From Kutzneria sp036403095 (GTDB lineage Bacteria; Actinomycetota; Actinomycetes; Mycobacteriales; Pseudonocardiaceae), in the NCBI GenBank assembly GCA_036403095.1, contig DASWRQ010000068.1, positions 29,351 to 93,350 of the forward strand: DNA of 64,000 bases. The letters run 5' to 3'. This document shows positions 16,589 to 24,802 of this stretch, one piece after another. Under the pieces are notes generated by a model. It searched no databases. It saw only the letters and a program-made list of their open reading frames with translations, and was not told where the DNA came from. The position numbers and the translations under genes are program-made. Each line of letters begins with the position of its first letter. Position 1 is the first letter of the stretch.

Positions 16589-18280
16589 TCACTCCCTGCT
16601 GGCGATGACCTCCAGGTCGGCGTTGAGACCGGTGGCGGACTGGCGCGCGGAGTTGAGCATGGACTCCAGCAGGTACAGCCGCATGAGCTCGGGCGAGCCG
16701 CGACCGCCCGAGCCGCGCAGGGAGTCGTAGGTGCGCCGGCTGACGTGCGGCTGCAGGATGACGACCCGCATGTCGTCGGTGGCGACCCGGGCGTCGAGCC
16801 GGCGCAGGAAGTCGCGGCGGCCGCGGACGCGCCGGCCGTCGATCCAGGACGCGGGCCGGCGCACCGGCGGCCGGGCGAGCTGGGGACGGAGGTGCCCACG
16901 ACTGACGTAGATGAGGTTCTTGACGGCCTGGCTGACCACCACCTCGTACGCGGCGGCGGAGACGTCGCGGTCGAGGGAGTCGCTCTTGGCCGACTTCACG
17001 TGGATCAGGCTGAGCGTGCGGGCGGCGTCGATGTGCAGGAAGTCGGCGACCTCGCCCGGGCCGTCGTCACAGATCAGCCAGCCGTGCCCGTAGTGCCGCG
17101 CGACCCAGTCGAACAGCGAGTTGTCCGCGCCGATGTTGTCATGGATCTGCTGCGGCGAGTCGGCCCGGGGCTTCTCGCGGCGGATGTCCCAGCCGTGGAA
17201 GTCCTCGAACCGCCAGTTGCGAAAGGGGTATTCGGGCGCGCGGGCCTGCCAGAACCGGCCGCGGCTGTAGGAGTGCCCGGACTGGTAGTAGACGGTGAGC
17301 AGGTCGGTGTCGAGGATCGGGGAGTCGCCGTCGAGGCGGACCTTGTCACCGACGAGCTCGGGGGTGACCTCGACCGTGCCGTCGAGCACGAACGAGGCGG
17401 AGTCGGGGAAACCGGTGACGGACGGCGGAGTGTCCCGGACGGACAGTGCCAGGTCGCGCAGCTCGTCGCTGAGCGCGCCGGGCGGCAGGGTGTCGGGGTC
17501 CTCGACGATGACCTCGAAGGCGTCGCGAACTTCGGCGATGTCGGCCGGGCTGGCCAGCATGGTGAGGAAGTCGGGTCGTTCGGCGCCACGGGCGCGAGCG
17601 TCCTCGAGCAGGTCGAGCAGCTCGGCCGCCATCGCGGTGAACGTCTCGACATCGGCGCGAGTGCTCAGCCAGACCAGGCCGTTACGCGGCGTTGTCCCGG
17701 CGTTTCCCTTGAGCAGCAGGAGATCCGGCCGCAGGGGCAGCGCGGCGCGGGCCGAGCCGGCGACGTACGAGCCGTCCTCGTGCGGACTGAGCGTCTGCTC
17801 CACGCTGGTGCCGCTGAGGACCTTGCCGTCGGCCTTCACGTTGCTGCGCCGGTGAATCCCGCGTAACCACAGGTTCTTCACCTCGCCCCGGATGAGCGCG
17901 CTCTCCAGCACCTCGGACGGGTAGCGCCGCAGCGGAAACGGCTGGGACTGCTGTCGGTCCAGCCAGGTCTGCAGCCGCTCCTGGGTCGGCCGGTCCGTGC
18001 AGACGACGAGAAAACCGCCACGCCGCAACACGATCGTGAGCTGATGAGTGATGTCGACGTAACCCGCTTCGGGTCCCGCCCAGGTCGGTGGATCCTCGCG
18101 GCGGCGCACGAAGGCCAGCAGGTCCTCGGCCTCGTGCCGGGCCACCACCTCGCCACGACCGGAGCTGAGCAGGAAATCGGTGAGTGCGGCGAAATCCTCG
18201 CCCTCGAGAACCACGACCGAGAAGTAGGGACGGACGGCGGCCAGCGGCAGCCCAGTGTTATTGGATTCAGGGGTGTTCAT
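16589..18280 (-). CDS. Uncharacterised protein with PD-(D/E)XK-like C-terminal region
   Basis: Protein of 563 residues with no family I can name. The N-terminal 390 residues are a mixed alpha/beta region without signal peptide or membrane segment. Residues about 400-470 contain ICDDGPGEVADF followed by LSLIHVKSA: D405/D406, E410, D413 and K429 are spaced like the D-ExK core of PD-(D/E)XK nucleases, and similar wording (DDG..E.ADF...HxK) is known from restriction-type helicase-nucleases. A long helix follows (SAAAYEVVVSQAVKNL). Start: ATG at 18280 with GGGAGGTG upstream. It is a single gene, convergent with the LLM oxidoreductase and 68 bases downstream of the LOG gene's 3' end. A nucleic-acid processing or defence role is inference only. 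Confidence 0.8.
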   Translation of the reverse strand: MNTPESNNTGLPLAAVRPYFSVVVLEGEDFAALTDFLLSSGRGEVVARHEAEDLLAFVRRREDPPTWAGPEAGYVDITHQLTIVLRRGGFLVVCTDRPTQERLQTWLDRQQSQPFPLRRYPSEVLESALIRGEVKNLWLRGIHRRSNVKADGKVLSGTSVEQTLSPHEDGSYVAGSARAALPLRPDLLLLKGNAGTTPRNGLVWLSTRADVETFTAMAAELLDLLEDARARGAERPDFLTMLASPADIAEVRDAFEVIVEDPDTLPPGALSDELRDLALSVRDTPPSVTGFPDSASFVLDGTVEVTPELVGDKVRLDGDSPILDTDLLTVYYQSGHSYSRGRFWQARAPEYPFRNWRFEDFHGWDIRREKPRADSPQQIHDNIGADNSLFDWVARHYGHGWLICDDGPGEVADFLHIDAARTLSLIHVKSAKSDSLDRDVSAAAYEVVVSQAVKNLIYVSRGHLRPQLARPPVRRPASWIDGRRVRGRRDFLRRLDARVATDDMRVVILQPHVSRRTYDSLRGSGGRGSPELMRLYLLESMLNSARQSATGLNADLEVIASRE

Positions 18281-18348
18281 GGTGACGCACCTCCCGTCAC
18301 CAGTGTCGCAGCCGCCGGCCGCCGGATTACCTCATGTCACCCGGTTGC

Positions 18349-18915
<567 letters not shown>

Positions 18916-18979
18916 GCGCCGATCCTAACGTCACCCGATTCGCCCACGCCGGGCCGCCGGGCGTGGTTACTGTGGAGGA

Positions 18980-20227
18980 GTGACTTCTGCGGACGATTCC
19001 ACCGGTGGTGTTGCCCTCAGCGAGGGCCGGGTGCGTTTCCCGGGCATCAGCCCGCGAGCGTACGAACACCCGGCGGACCGCGGCGCGCTGACCACGCTGC
19101 GGTCCGTGCCGGGCTTTGCCCAGGTGCTGCGCGCCGTCAACGGCGCGTTCGCCGAGCGGAGCGACCGGCTGCTGTACCTCTCCTCGTCGATCCGCGTCGG
19201 CCCGAAGCAGTACCCGAGGCTGGACGCGATCCGCAACGAGTGCGCCGAGATCCTCGACGTGAACCCGGTGCCGGAGCTCTACGTCACCCGCAACCCGCGG
19301 CAGAACGCCATGGCGATCGGCCTCGACGAGCCGTTCATCGTCGTGACCACGGGCCTGGTCGAGGCGCTGGACACCGAGGGGCTGCGGTTCGTCATCGGGC
19401 ACGAGGTCGGGCACGTGCTGTCCGGTCACGCGGTGTACCGGACGATGCTGCTGCGCCTGACGCGCCTGCTGCTCAGCGTGTCGTGGCTGCCGGTCGGGTA
19501 CTGGGGCCTGCGGGCGGTCATCGCGGCGCTGCGGGAGTGGTACCGCAAGGCCGAGCTGTCCGCCGACCGGGCCGGGCTGCTGTGCGTGCAGGACCCGCGG
19601 GCCGCGCTGCAGGCGCAGATCATGATGGCCGGCGCCGTCGATCCGTCCGAAGTGGACACCGAGACCTTCCTGGCGCAGGCCCGCGAGTACGAGTCCGGCG
19701 GCGATGTCCGGGACAGCGTGCTCAAGCTGATGAACGTGATCGACCAGACCCACCCGCTGGCCGTCGTCCGGGCGGCCGAGTTGCAGAAGTGGGCCGCGAC
19801 CGAGGAGTACCGCGACATCCTCGGCGGCACCTACCCCGACCGCGGCGAGGACCCCGGCACCCAGTGGACCGATGACGTGAAGTCCGCGGCCAAGTCGTAC
19901 CGCGACGCGTTCGTGGAGACCACCGATCCGCTGGCCAAGGTGCTCAACGACGTCGGCGGCGTGATCTCCGACGCCGCCGGCAAGGTGTGGTCGAGGTTCA
20001 CCCGCCCGACGCCGCCGGCCGAGGACGCCCCGCCGGCCGACGAGCCGCCGTCCGACGCCCCGCCGGCGAACGGCTCCGCCGGGGCCGGCGCGTCGTCCGC
20101 CGACGAGTCGCCCGACAATGGCGCCGGCAAGTCGCCGAACAACGGCGCCGCCAAGTCCGGGGAGTCGTCGAACGGCGACGCCGGCAAGTCCGACGAGCCG
20201 CCGACCAACGGCTCGGCCAAGGACTGA
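18980..20227 (+). CDS. M48-family zinc metalloprotease with acidic C-terminal tail
   Basis: Protein of 415 residues. The zinc site HEVGH lies in VIGHEVGHVLSG near residue 137, with a downstream E-x-S-A-D-R segment (KAELSADRAG) supplying the third ligand, as in M48 (HtpX/Ste24-like) peptidases. A hydrophobic stretch around 150-180 could lie in the membrane. From about 345 the chain becomes a low-complexity tail of repeated P-A-D-E and N-G-A-K-S blocks, probably disordered. Start: GTG at 18980 with GGAGGA directly adjacent, so initiation may be leaderless or at a later codon; conserved sequence begins near VRFPGISP. Its usual role would be membrane or envelope protein quality control. Confidence 0.88.
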   Translation: MTSADDSTGGVALSEGRVRFPGISPRAYEHPADRGALTTLRSVPGFAQVLRAVNGAFAERSDRLLYLSSSIRVGPKQYPRLDAIRNECAEILDVNPVPELYVTRNPRQNAMAIGLDEPFIVVTTGLVEALDTEGLRFVIGHEVGHVLSGHAVYRTMLLRLTRLLLSVSWLPVGYWGLRAVIAALREWYRKAELSADRAGLLCVQDPRAALQAQIMMAGAVDPSEVDTETFLAQAREYESGGDVRDSVLKLMNVIDQTHPLAVVRAAELQKWAATEEYRDILGGTYPDRGEDPGTQWTDDVKSAAKSYRDAFVETTDPLAKVLNDVGGVISDAAGKVWSRFTRPTPPAEDAPPADEPPSDAPPANGSAGAGASSADESPDNGAGKSPNNGAAKSGESSNGDAGKSDEPPTNGSAKD

Positions 20228-20237
20228 CCGGGCTCGA

Positions 20238-20720
20238 CTACCGGGCGGGGGTGGCCAGGAACACTCGGTGGGCCAGTGCGAACGTGATCCCGGTGGCGAT
20301 CGCCCCGACCACGATCGCCGGCCCGCCGGCCTGCTGGCAGAACAGCGCCCAGCCGTGCAGGCCGTAGCTCGCCGACGGCCCGCGCAGGGCGTCGATCTCG
20401 TTCACCGCCCCGAAGATCGCGTACGGCACCGCGACGACCACCGCCAGCAACGCCGCGAACGCCTTGCGGAACACCACGAACACCGTCAGCCCCACCAGTA
20501 GCCAGGCCGACACCTTCAGCACGTCCACCTGGAGGTCGGCCAACGACACCCCCACTCGATCGGCCAGCTCCGGCGGCCGTCCCGTGCGGAAGCTCTGCAC
20601 CGCCATCGACTCGTCGGCCTCCGCCACCACGCTCCCCGTCGCCGTGATCTGGAGGAACAGCCCGACCACGAACACCACCAGCGCCGCCACGAAGGCCAGG
20701 AACCGAGCTCTCACGATCAT
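20238..20720 (-). CDS. Small integral membrane protein, unknown function
   Basis: About 160 residues with four predicted membrane segments (near the N-terminus, around residues 70-90, 95-115, and close to the C-terminus) and a polar extracellular loop after the first. No recognised motif. It directly follows the lactate-oxidase-like gene on the same strand, so it may be its operon partner. The ATG at 20720 is used here; a TTG at 20753 would add eleven residues, and neither start has a clear ribosome site. Confidence 0.7.
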   Translation of the reverse strand: MIVRARFLAFVAALVVFVVGLFLQITATGSVVAEADESMAVQSFRTGRPPELADRVGVSLADLQVDVLKVSAWLLVGLTVFVVFRKAFAALLAVVVAVPYAIFGAVNEIDALRGPSASYGLHGWALFCQQAGGPAIVVGAIATGITFALAHRVFLATPAR

Positions 20721-20759
20721 CAGGACGCGGACCGCGGCCGGCGGTTCCCGCAAGTCACG

Positions 20760-21920
20760 TCAGTCGGTGCGGCGGAGCGCGTCCGAGGTGAGGTCGGCGA
20801 GCGTGGGATAGCCGTCGACGGCCATCAGCAGGTCGGCCTCGGCCAGCATCGAGCGCAGGACGTGCACCACCCCGTTGGCGCCGCCCAGGGCCAGGCCATA
20901 GACGTACGGCCGGCCGACGCCGACGGCCGTGGCCCCCAGCGCGAGGGCCTTGACGACGTCGGTGCCGGAGCGGACGCCGGAGTCGAACAGCACGGGGAGA
21001 CCGTCGGCGGCCGCGACGACGCCGGGCAGGCAGTCGAGGGCGGGGATGCCGCCGTTGGCCTGCCGGCCGCCGTGGTTGGAGCAGTAGATGCCGTCGACGC
21101 CCCCGTCGCGGGCCCGGCGGGCGTCGTCGGGGTGCTGGATGCCCTTGACGATCAGCGGCAGCGAGCTGATTGACCGCAGCCAGGGCAGGTCTTCCCAGGT
21201 CAGGGGGTTGCCGAAGAGCTGGGCCCACAGGCCGACGGTGGCCTGGGGGTCCTCGGCCGGATCCTTGCCGAGGCGGGCGCGGAACACGGGGTCGGCGGCG
21301 TAGTTGGCCAGGCACCGGCCCCGCAGCTGGGGGAAGTTGCCGGTGGCGAGGTCGCGGGGGCGCCAGCCGGGCAGCCAGGTGTCGAGGGTGACGACGATGG
21401 CCTTGAACCCGGCGGCTTCGGCCCGGTGCACGAGGCTCTCGGCCAGCTCGCGGTCGTTGGGCGTGTAGAGCTGGAAGAAGCCCGGGGTGTCGCCCAGGCG
21501 GGGCGCGACGTCCTCCAGCGGATCCTCGGTGAGCGTCGACAACACGAGCGGCACGCCCGTGCGCGCCGCGGCGTCCGCGGCGGCGAGGTCGCCGTGGCCG
21601 TCCTGGGCGCACAGGCCGAGCACGCCGACCGGGGCCATGAACAGCGGCGACGGCAGGGTGAGCCCGAACATCGTCACCGACAGGTCGCGGTCCTTGCCGC
21701 CGACGAACATCCGGGGCATCAGCCCCCACTTCTGAAACGCCGACGCGTTCGACCGCTGCGTGTGCTCGTCCCCCGCACCGCCCGCGACATACGACAACAG
21801 CGACGGCGACAGCGCCCGGGAGGCCCGCGCCTCCAGTTCGGCGAAGACCATCGGCAGGTCCGGCTGCACGCCTTGCAGGCCGCCGAAGTAGATCTCGTAC
21901 TGGAAGTCGCCGAAGGCCAT
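20760..21920 (-). CDS. FMN-dependent alpha-hydroxy-acid oxidase (lactate 2-monooxygenase-like)
   Basis: Protein of 386 residues of the glycolate oxidase/LldD family. The FMN/substrate motif SNHGGRQ, with the catalytic His, and the C-terminal FDSGVRSGTD phosphate-binding stretch are intact. The N-terminal features (YEIYFGG, YVAGGAGDE) resemble lactate 2-monooxygenases and lactate oxidases of actinomycetes. The reaction is oxidation of an L-2-hydroxy acid with oxygen as acceptor. The ATG at 21920 is chosen because AGGAGGGG precedes it; the frame stays open further upstream. It diverges from a PucR regulator with shared GTCACAA operator-like sites, so it is probably the regulator's target. Confidence 0.92.
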   Translation of the reverse strand: MAFGDFQYEIYFGGLQGVQPDLPMVFAELEARASRALSPSLLSYVAGGAGDEHTQRSNASAFQKWGLMPRMFVGGKDRDLSVTMFGLTLPSPLFMAPVGVLGLCAQDGHGDLAAADAAARTGVPLVLSTLTEDPLEDVAPRLGDTPGFFQLYTPNDRELAESLVHRAEAAGFKAIVVTLDTWLPGWRPRDLATGNFPQLRGRCLANYAADPVFRARLGKDPAEDPQATVGLWAQLFGNPLTWEDLPWLRSISSLPLIVKGIQHPDDARRARDGGVDGIYCSNHGGRQANGGIPALDCLPGVVAAADGLPVLFDSGVRSGTDVVKALALGATAVGVGRPYVYGLALGGANGVVHVLRSMLAEADLLMAVDGYPTLADLTSDALRRTD

Positions 21921-21944
21921 CGATTGCCCCTCCTGGTTGGTCGC

Positions 21945-22028
21945 GGTCACAATCCTCCACCAGCAAAGGGCCGTAGCGTACTGCGAATCCACCCAGCTCG
22001 CCGGCACGGTGATTGTGACGGGTCACAA
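21945..22028. promoter_or_regulatory. Operator-like GTCACAA sites between lldD-like gene and pucR-like gene
   Basis: A perfect palindrome TTGTGAC-GG-GTCACAA lies at 22013-22028, 15 bases before the regulator ATG. A third half-site (GGTCACAATC) lies at 21945-21954, near the start of the divergent flavoenzyme gene, and is inverted relative to GATTGTGAC at 22011. This arrangement fits autoregulation and control of the neighbour by the PucR protein. Confidence 0.6.
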
Positions 22029-22042
22029 GGGGGAGGGCTTCG

Positions 22043-23188
22043 ATGATGCTGGACGAGGTGTCGGTGCCGGCGTTGGTGGACCGGGTGCTGGAACGGCTGG
22101 TGGAGAGGCTGCCCAGCTATGGGTCGATGCCGGTGGAGGCGTTGGCCGGCGACGTGCGGCCGATGACGGAGCGGGTGCTCAGGGGTTTCGTGGCAGCGCT
22201 GGCGGACGGCGGGACGCCGGCGCCGGAGTTGGTGGCGCAGGCGCGGGAGTCGGCGATCGCCCGTGGCGAGGAGGGGATCCCGATGGAGGCGATCCTGGAC
22301 GCGTATCTGTTGGGGTTGCAGGAAAGCGTGCGGCAGCTGCGGCCGGAGCTGGACCGGGCGACGACCGGGGAGCTGATCGACTTCTTCGGGGCGGTGGTGA
22401 CCTTCCAGCACGTGGTGCACCAGGCGATCGCGAAGGGCTTCCTGGAGCACCGGGAGAGCACGGTGGGCGAGACGCAGGCGGCGAGGGGAGCGCTGCTGGC
22501 GGCGCTGACCGAAGGCGGGGATGCCACGGATGCGGCGCTGAGGGCGGGAATCCGGCTGCCCGAGAGGTATGTGGTGGTGGCGTTGGACACGGGGCCGCAC
22601 GAGGACGAGCTCAACGATGGCGTGGATCACGTGGTGGCCGGCCGGCGGAAGGTACGCCGAATCCGCGCCGAGCTGGAGCGCATGGGGCACGACGTCTTGA
22701 CGGCCCTCTCGCCGACGGGAGGAATCGCGCTGTTGCCGACGCCGGCCGGCGACCGGCTGCACGAGCGGTTGGCGAAGGCAGCAGGGTCGAAGGTCACGGT
22801 GGCGCTGGCGGAGGCACAGCCGGCAGAGGTGCCGACGGCGGCGCGGCTGGCGCGAGAAGTGCTTGAGGTGGCGACAAAAACGCGCCGGCAGCCGGGCACG
22901 TATCGGCTTCAGGACGTGCTGCTGGAGTACCAGCTGACCCGCCGGAGTGCGGCGACGGAGCGGCTGGCCGAGGTGCTGGACCCGGTGGACGAGGACCTGT
23001 GCGCGACGCTGGACGTGTACCTGGACGAGGGACTGCGCCGCAACGCCACGGCCAAGGCGTTGGGCGTGCACCCGAACACGGTCGACAACCGACTGCGCCG
23101 CATCGGCCGGCTGACCGGTCTGGACCCGACCAGGCCCGCCGATCTGCCGATGCTGAGGGCGGCGGTGGCGGTGCGCCGGATGGTCTGA
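22043..23188 (+). CDS. PucR/CdaR-family transcriptional regulator
   Basis: Protein of 381 residues. The C-terminal helix-turn-helix (about 315-375) contains LDEGLRRNATAKALGVHPNT and RLRRIGRLTGLD, the hallmark of the PucR C-terminal domain. The N-terminal half is a helical sensor region, followed by a GGDEF-like degenerate central part, as in CdaR-type regulators of hydroxy-acid or purine catabolism. The ATG at 22043 has GGGGGAGGG upstream. It diverges from the hydroxy-acid oxidase and probably senses its substrate. Confidence 0.9.
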   Translation: MMLDEVSVPALVDRVLERLVERLPSYGSMPVEALAGDVRPMTERVLRGFVAALADGGTPAPELVAQARESAIARGEEGIPMEAILDAYLLGLQESVRQLRPELDRATTGELIDFFGAVVTFQHVVHQAIAKGFLEHRESTVGETQAARGALLAALTEGGDATDAALRAGIRLPERYVVVALDTGPHEDELNDGVDHVVAGRRKVRRIRAELERMGHDVLTALSPTGGIALLPTPAGDRLHERLAKAAGSKVTVALAEAQPAEVPTAARLAREVLEVATKTRRQPGTYRLQDVLLEYQLTRRSAATERLAEVLDPVDEDLCATLDVYLDEGLRRNATAKALGVHPNTVDNRLRRIGRLTGLDPTRPADLPMLRAAVAVRRMV

Positions 23189-23341
23189 CCGGTGGTCGGA
23201 TGACCGGAAGGCGTTTCCTCGTCCATCTTGGGACTGCCCGGATCGCCGGTGTCGGCTGGGCCGATCGGTCGATCAAGCCGGCCGGAAACTTGTTTAAATG
23301 TCAACCGTTTAGGCCCAGTCGTTTGATTGCAAACATTTCTG

Positions 23342-23361
23342 ACCGAACTTTGAAGTTCGGT
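23342..23361. promoter_or_regulatory. 20-base perfect palindrome upstream of JAMM operon
   Basis: ACCGAACTT-TG-AAGTTCGGT, perfect 9-base arms with a 2-base centre, lies in the AT-richer leader 62 bases before the ATG at 23423. A smaller inverted repeat (GTTTG-ATTG-CAAAC, 23321-23334) lies just ahead. The tight spacing suggests a protein-binding operator, not a terminator. The 235-base region 23189-23422 holds no gene. Confidence 0.6.
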
Positions 23362-23379
23362 GCGGGGAACATGGGGCAT

Positions 23380-23398
23380 CCTCGGGTGCTACCCGAGG
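23380..23398 (+). promoter_or_regulatory. Leader hairpin CCTCGGGT-GCT-ACCCGAGG
   Basis: Perfect 8-base stem with a 3-base loop ending seven bases before the TAGGAGAG ribosome site of the gene at 23423. In RNA it would be a stable hairpin next to the Shine-Dalgarno sequence, so it could affect translation or mRNA decay; it may also be a second operator. Confidence 0.5.
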
Positions 23399-23422
23399 AA
23401 GTCCCTAGGAGAGAACATCCGC

Positions 23423-24007
23423 ATGCCCAGTCATCACACCCCTGCCGTGGTGGTCTGCCCGCGGGTCGTGGACCAGTTCCTGGACATCGCCCTGCCGGTG
23501 TACCGGACGCTCACGCCCGATCACCCGCTACCGTGCTTCGCGGTGCTGCTGGGGGACTGCACACCCCAGGCGATGCACGTGCGAGAACTGGCCCTGGGAG
23601 CGAACGCCCGAACGACGGACCGAGCGGCGATCGAGGAGTTCGAGACGACGATCGTGCCGAGGTTCGGCAGCGCCTACGAGAACACCGACCGGGGCTACTG
23701 GCTGGACCCGGCCGACCTGCTGCGGATCGGGAAGGACGCGGACCGGAGCGGAATGGACATCCTCGGCTCCATCCACATGCACCCGGACTGGCACCGCATC
23801 ACGGACAAGGAAGCCGAACGGGCCTGCCCGCTGTCCTCCCGGCCGACGCCGATGGACGAGCACGTGTTCGCCGAGGCCGGCTGGCCGGTCAACATCATCT
23901 GCTATCTGGCCCAGGTCAACGGCTTGACCAGCTACAACATCGAGGCGTGGGATTCGAGCGGCGACCTGTTGCCGCTGCGGACGAGCGTGCGGGCGGTGGC
24001 CGCGTGA
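23423..24007 (+). CDS. JAMM/MPN-domain putative zinc hydrolase
   Basis: Protein of 194 residues. It reads as a JAB1/MPN fold: strand FAVLLGD, E in HVRELALG, the segment LDPADLLRIGKDAD, then GSIHMHPDW (the HxH pair) and SSRPTPMDEHVF, where T-x-x-D completes the JAMM zinc site after an enlarged loop. Family members cut isopeptide or amide bonds (deubiquitinases, CysO-cysteine peptidase Mec). There is no signal peptide. Start: ATG at 23423 with TAGGAGAG upstream. It is first in a three-gene operon, its stop overlapping the next start (GTGA). The substrate is unknown. Confidence 0.78.
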   Translation: MPSHHTPAVVVCPRVVDQFLDIALPVYRTLTPDHPLPCFAVLLGDCTPQAMHVRELALGANARTTDRAAIEEFETTIVPRFGSAYENTDRGYWLDPADLLRIGKDADRSGMDILGSIHMHPDWHRITDKEAERACPLSSRPTPMDEHVFAEAGWPVNIICYLAQVNGLTSYNIEAWDSSGDLLPLRTSVRAVAA

Positions 24008-24372
24008 GCGACGAGATCAAGGCATTGTGGCAGCGCATGGCTGAGGGCTGGGCCGCTGGTGACGGGAAGAAGTTCGCCGGCGTCTTCGCGGATGACGTCG
24101 ACTTCGTGAACGTCCGCGGTGAGGAGCAGCATGGTCGGGAGACGGTGGCGGCCAACCACGGCGCCCTCTTCCGGACTCGCTACCGCGACACGAAGCTGAC
24201 GGCCGAGGTGCACACGATCCGGTTCATCGGCGACGACGCGGCGGTGGTGCACGTGGCCTCCACTGTCCACAGTGGAGAAAGCAGCACCGACACGCACGCC
24301 CAGGTGGTGGTCGAGCGCCGCGACGGCGAGTGGCTGATCACGGCCTTTCACAACATGATCCCGGCGAAGTAG
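24004..24372 (+). CDS. SgcJ/EcaC-like (NTF2-fold) protein
   Basis: Protein of 122 residues with the cystatin/NTF2-like pattern of the SgcJ/EcaC and DUF4440 group: an N-terminal helix (IKALWQRMAEGWAAGD), FADDVDFVNVRG, a central HGRE segment, and the closing WLITAFHNMIP. These proteins form small cone-shaped ligand pockets and occur in secondary metabolism and detoxification, mostly without proven chemistry. The GTG at 24004 overlaps the JAMM stop, so translation is coupled. Confidence 0.88.
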   Translation: MSDEIKALWQRMAEGWAAGDGKKFAGVFADDVDFVNVRGEEQHGRETVAANHGALFRTRYRDTKLTAEVHTIRFIGDDAAVVHVASTVHSGESSTDTHAQVVVERRDGEWLITAFHNMIPAK

Positions 24373-24382
24373 GAGCCAGACG

Positions 24383-24760
24383 ATGCCCACCGCCAAGCTG
24401 CGCCACCTGGCCTTCACCGCCCGCGACGCGGTCAAGCTCGCGCACTTCTACCGCGACCAGTTCGGCCTGCGGATCTTCCACACCGACCCCGACGGCAGCC
24501 AGTTCCTCACCGACGGCTACATCAACCTGGCGATCATCCAGCAGGCCCTGGACGGCGACGTGCCGACCGGCTTCAACCACTTCGGCTTCCACGTCGACGA
24601 CGTGGCGGGCGCGATGGCGAATCTGGTCGACGCGGGCCTGCCCGAGCCGGCGGCCCGGCACACCACCCGGCCGTTCGCCGAGTACCGGGCGATCGACCCG
24701 GAGGGCAACTGGTTCGACCTGTCCGGACACGGCTACCTGCCGCCCACCGAAGAAGGCTGA
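24383..24760 (+). CDS. VOC-superfamily protein (glyoxalase/dioxygenase fold)
   Basis: Protein of 125 residues with two beta-alpha-beta-beta-beta repeats: KLRHLAFTARD at the start of the first and NHFGFHVDD at the start of the second, then the closing AIDPEGNWFDLSG. The His residues near 8 and 65 occupy the usual metal positions. Possible roles are lyase, dioxygenase or binding protein. The ATG at 24383 follows AGGAG and lies ten bases after the previous stop, making it the last gene of the JAMM operon, which ends at a strong hairpin. Confidence 0.9.
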   Translation: MPTAKLRHLAFTARDAVKLAHFYRDQFGLRIFHTDPDGSQFLTDGYINLAIIQQALDGDVPTGFNHFGFHVDDVAGAMANLVDAGLPEPAARHTTRPFAEYRAIDPEGNWFDLSGHGYLPPTEEG

Positions 24761-24761
24761 C

Positions 24762-24799
24762 CTCGTCGGGGCCGCACGAAAAGGTGCGGCCCCAACGAG
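24762..24799. terminator. Bidirectional hairpin terminator
   Basis: Arms 24762-24777 and 24784-24799 pair over 16 bases with one mismatch around a GAAAAG loop. It fills the gap between two convergent stop codons (24760 and 24803), the classic place for a shared terminator. Confidence 0.85.
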
Positions 24800-24802
24800 C
24801 AC

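Noticed and set aside
18980..20227. Reading the N-G/A-K-S-rich tail of the M48 protease as a frameshift artefact.
   Set aside because: Codon bias stays normal to the stop and the repeats are in frame; a disordered tail is the simpler explanation.
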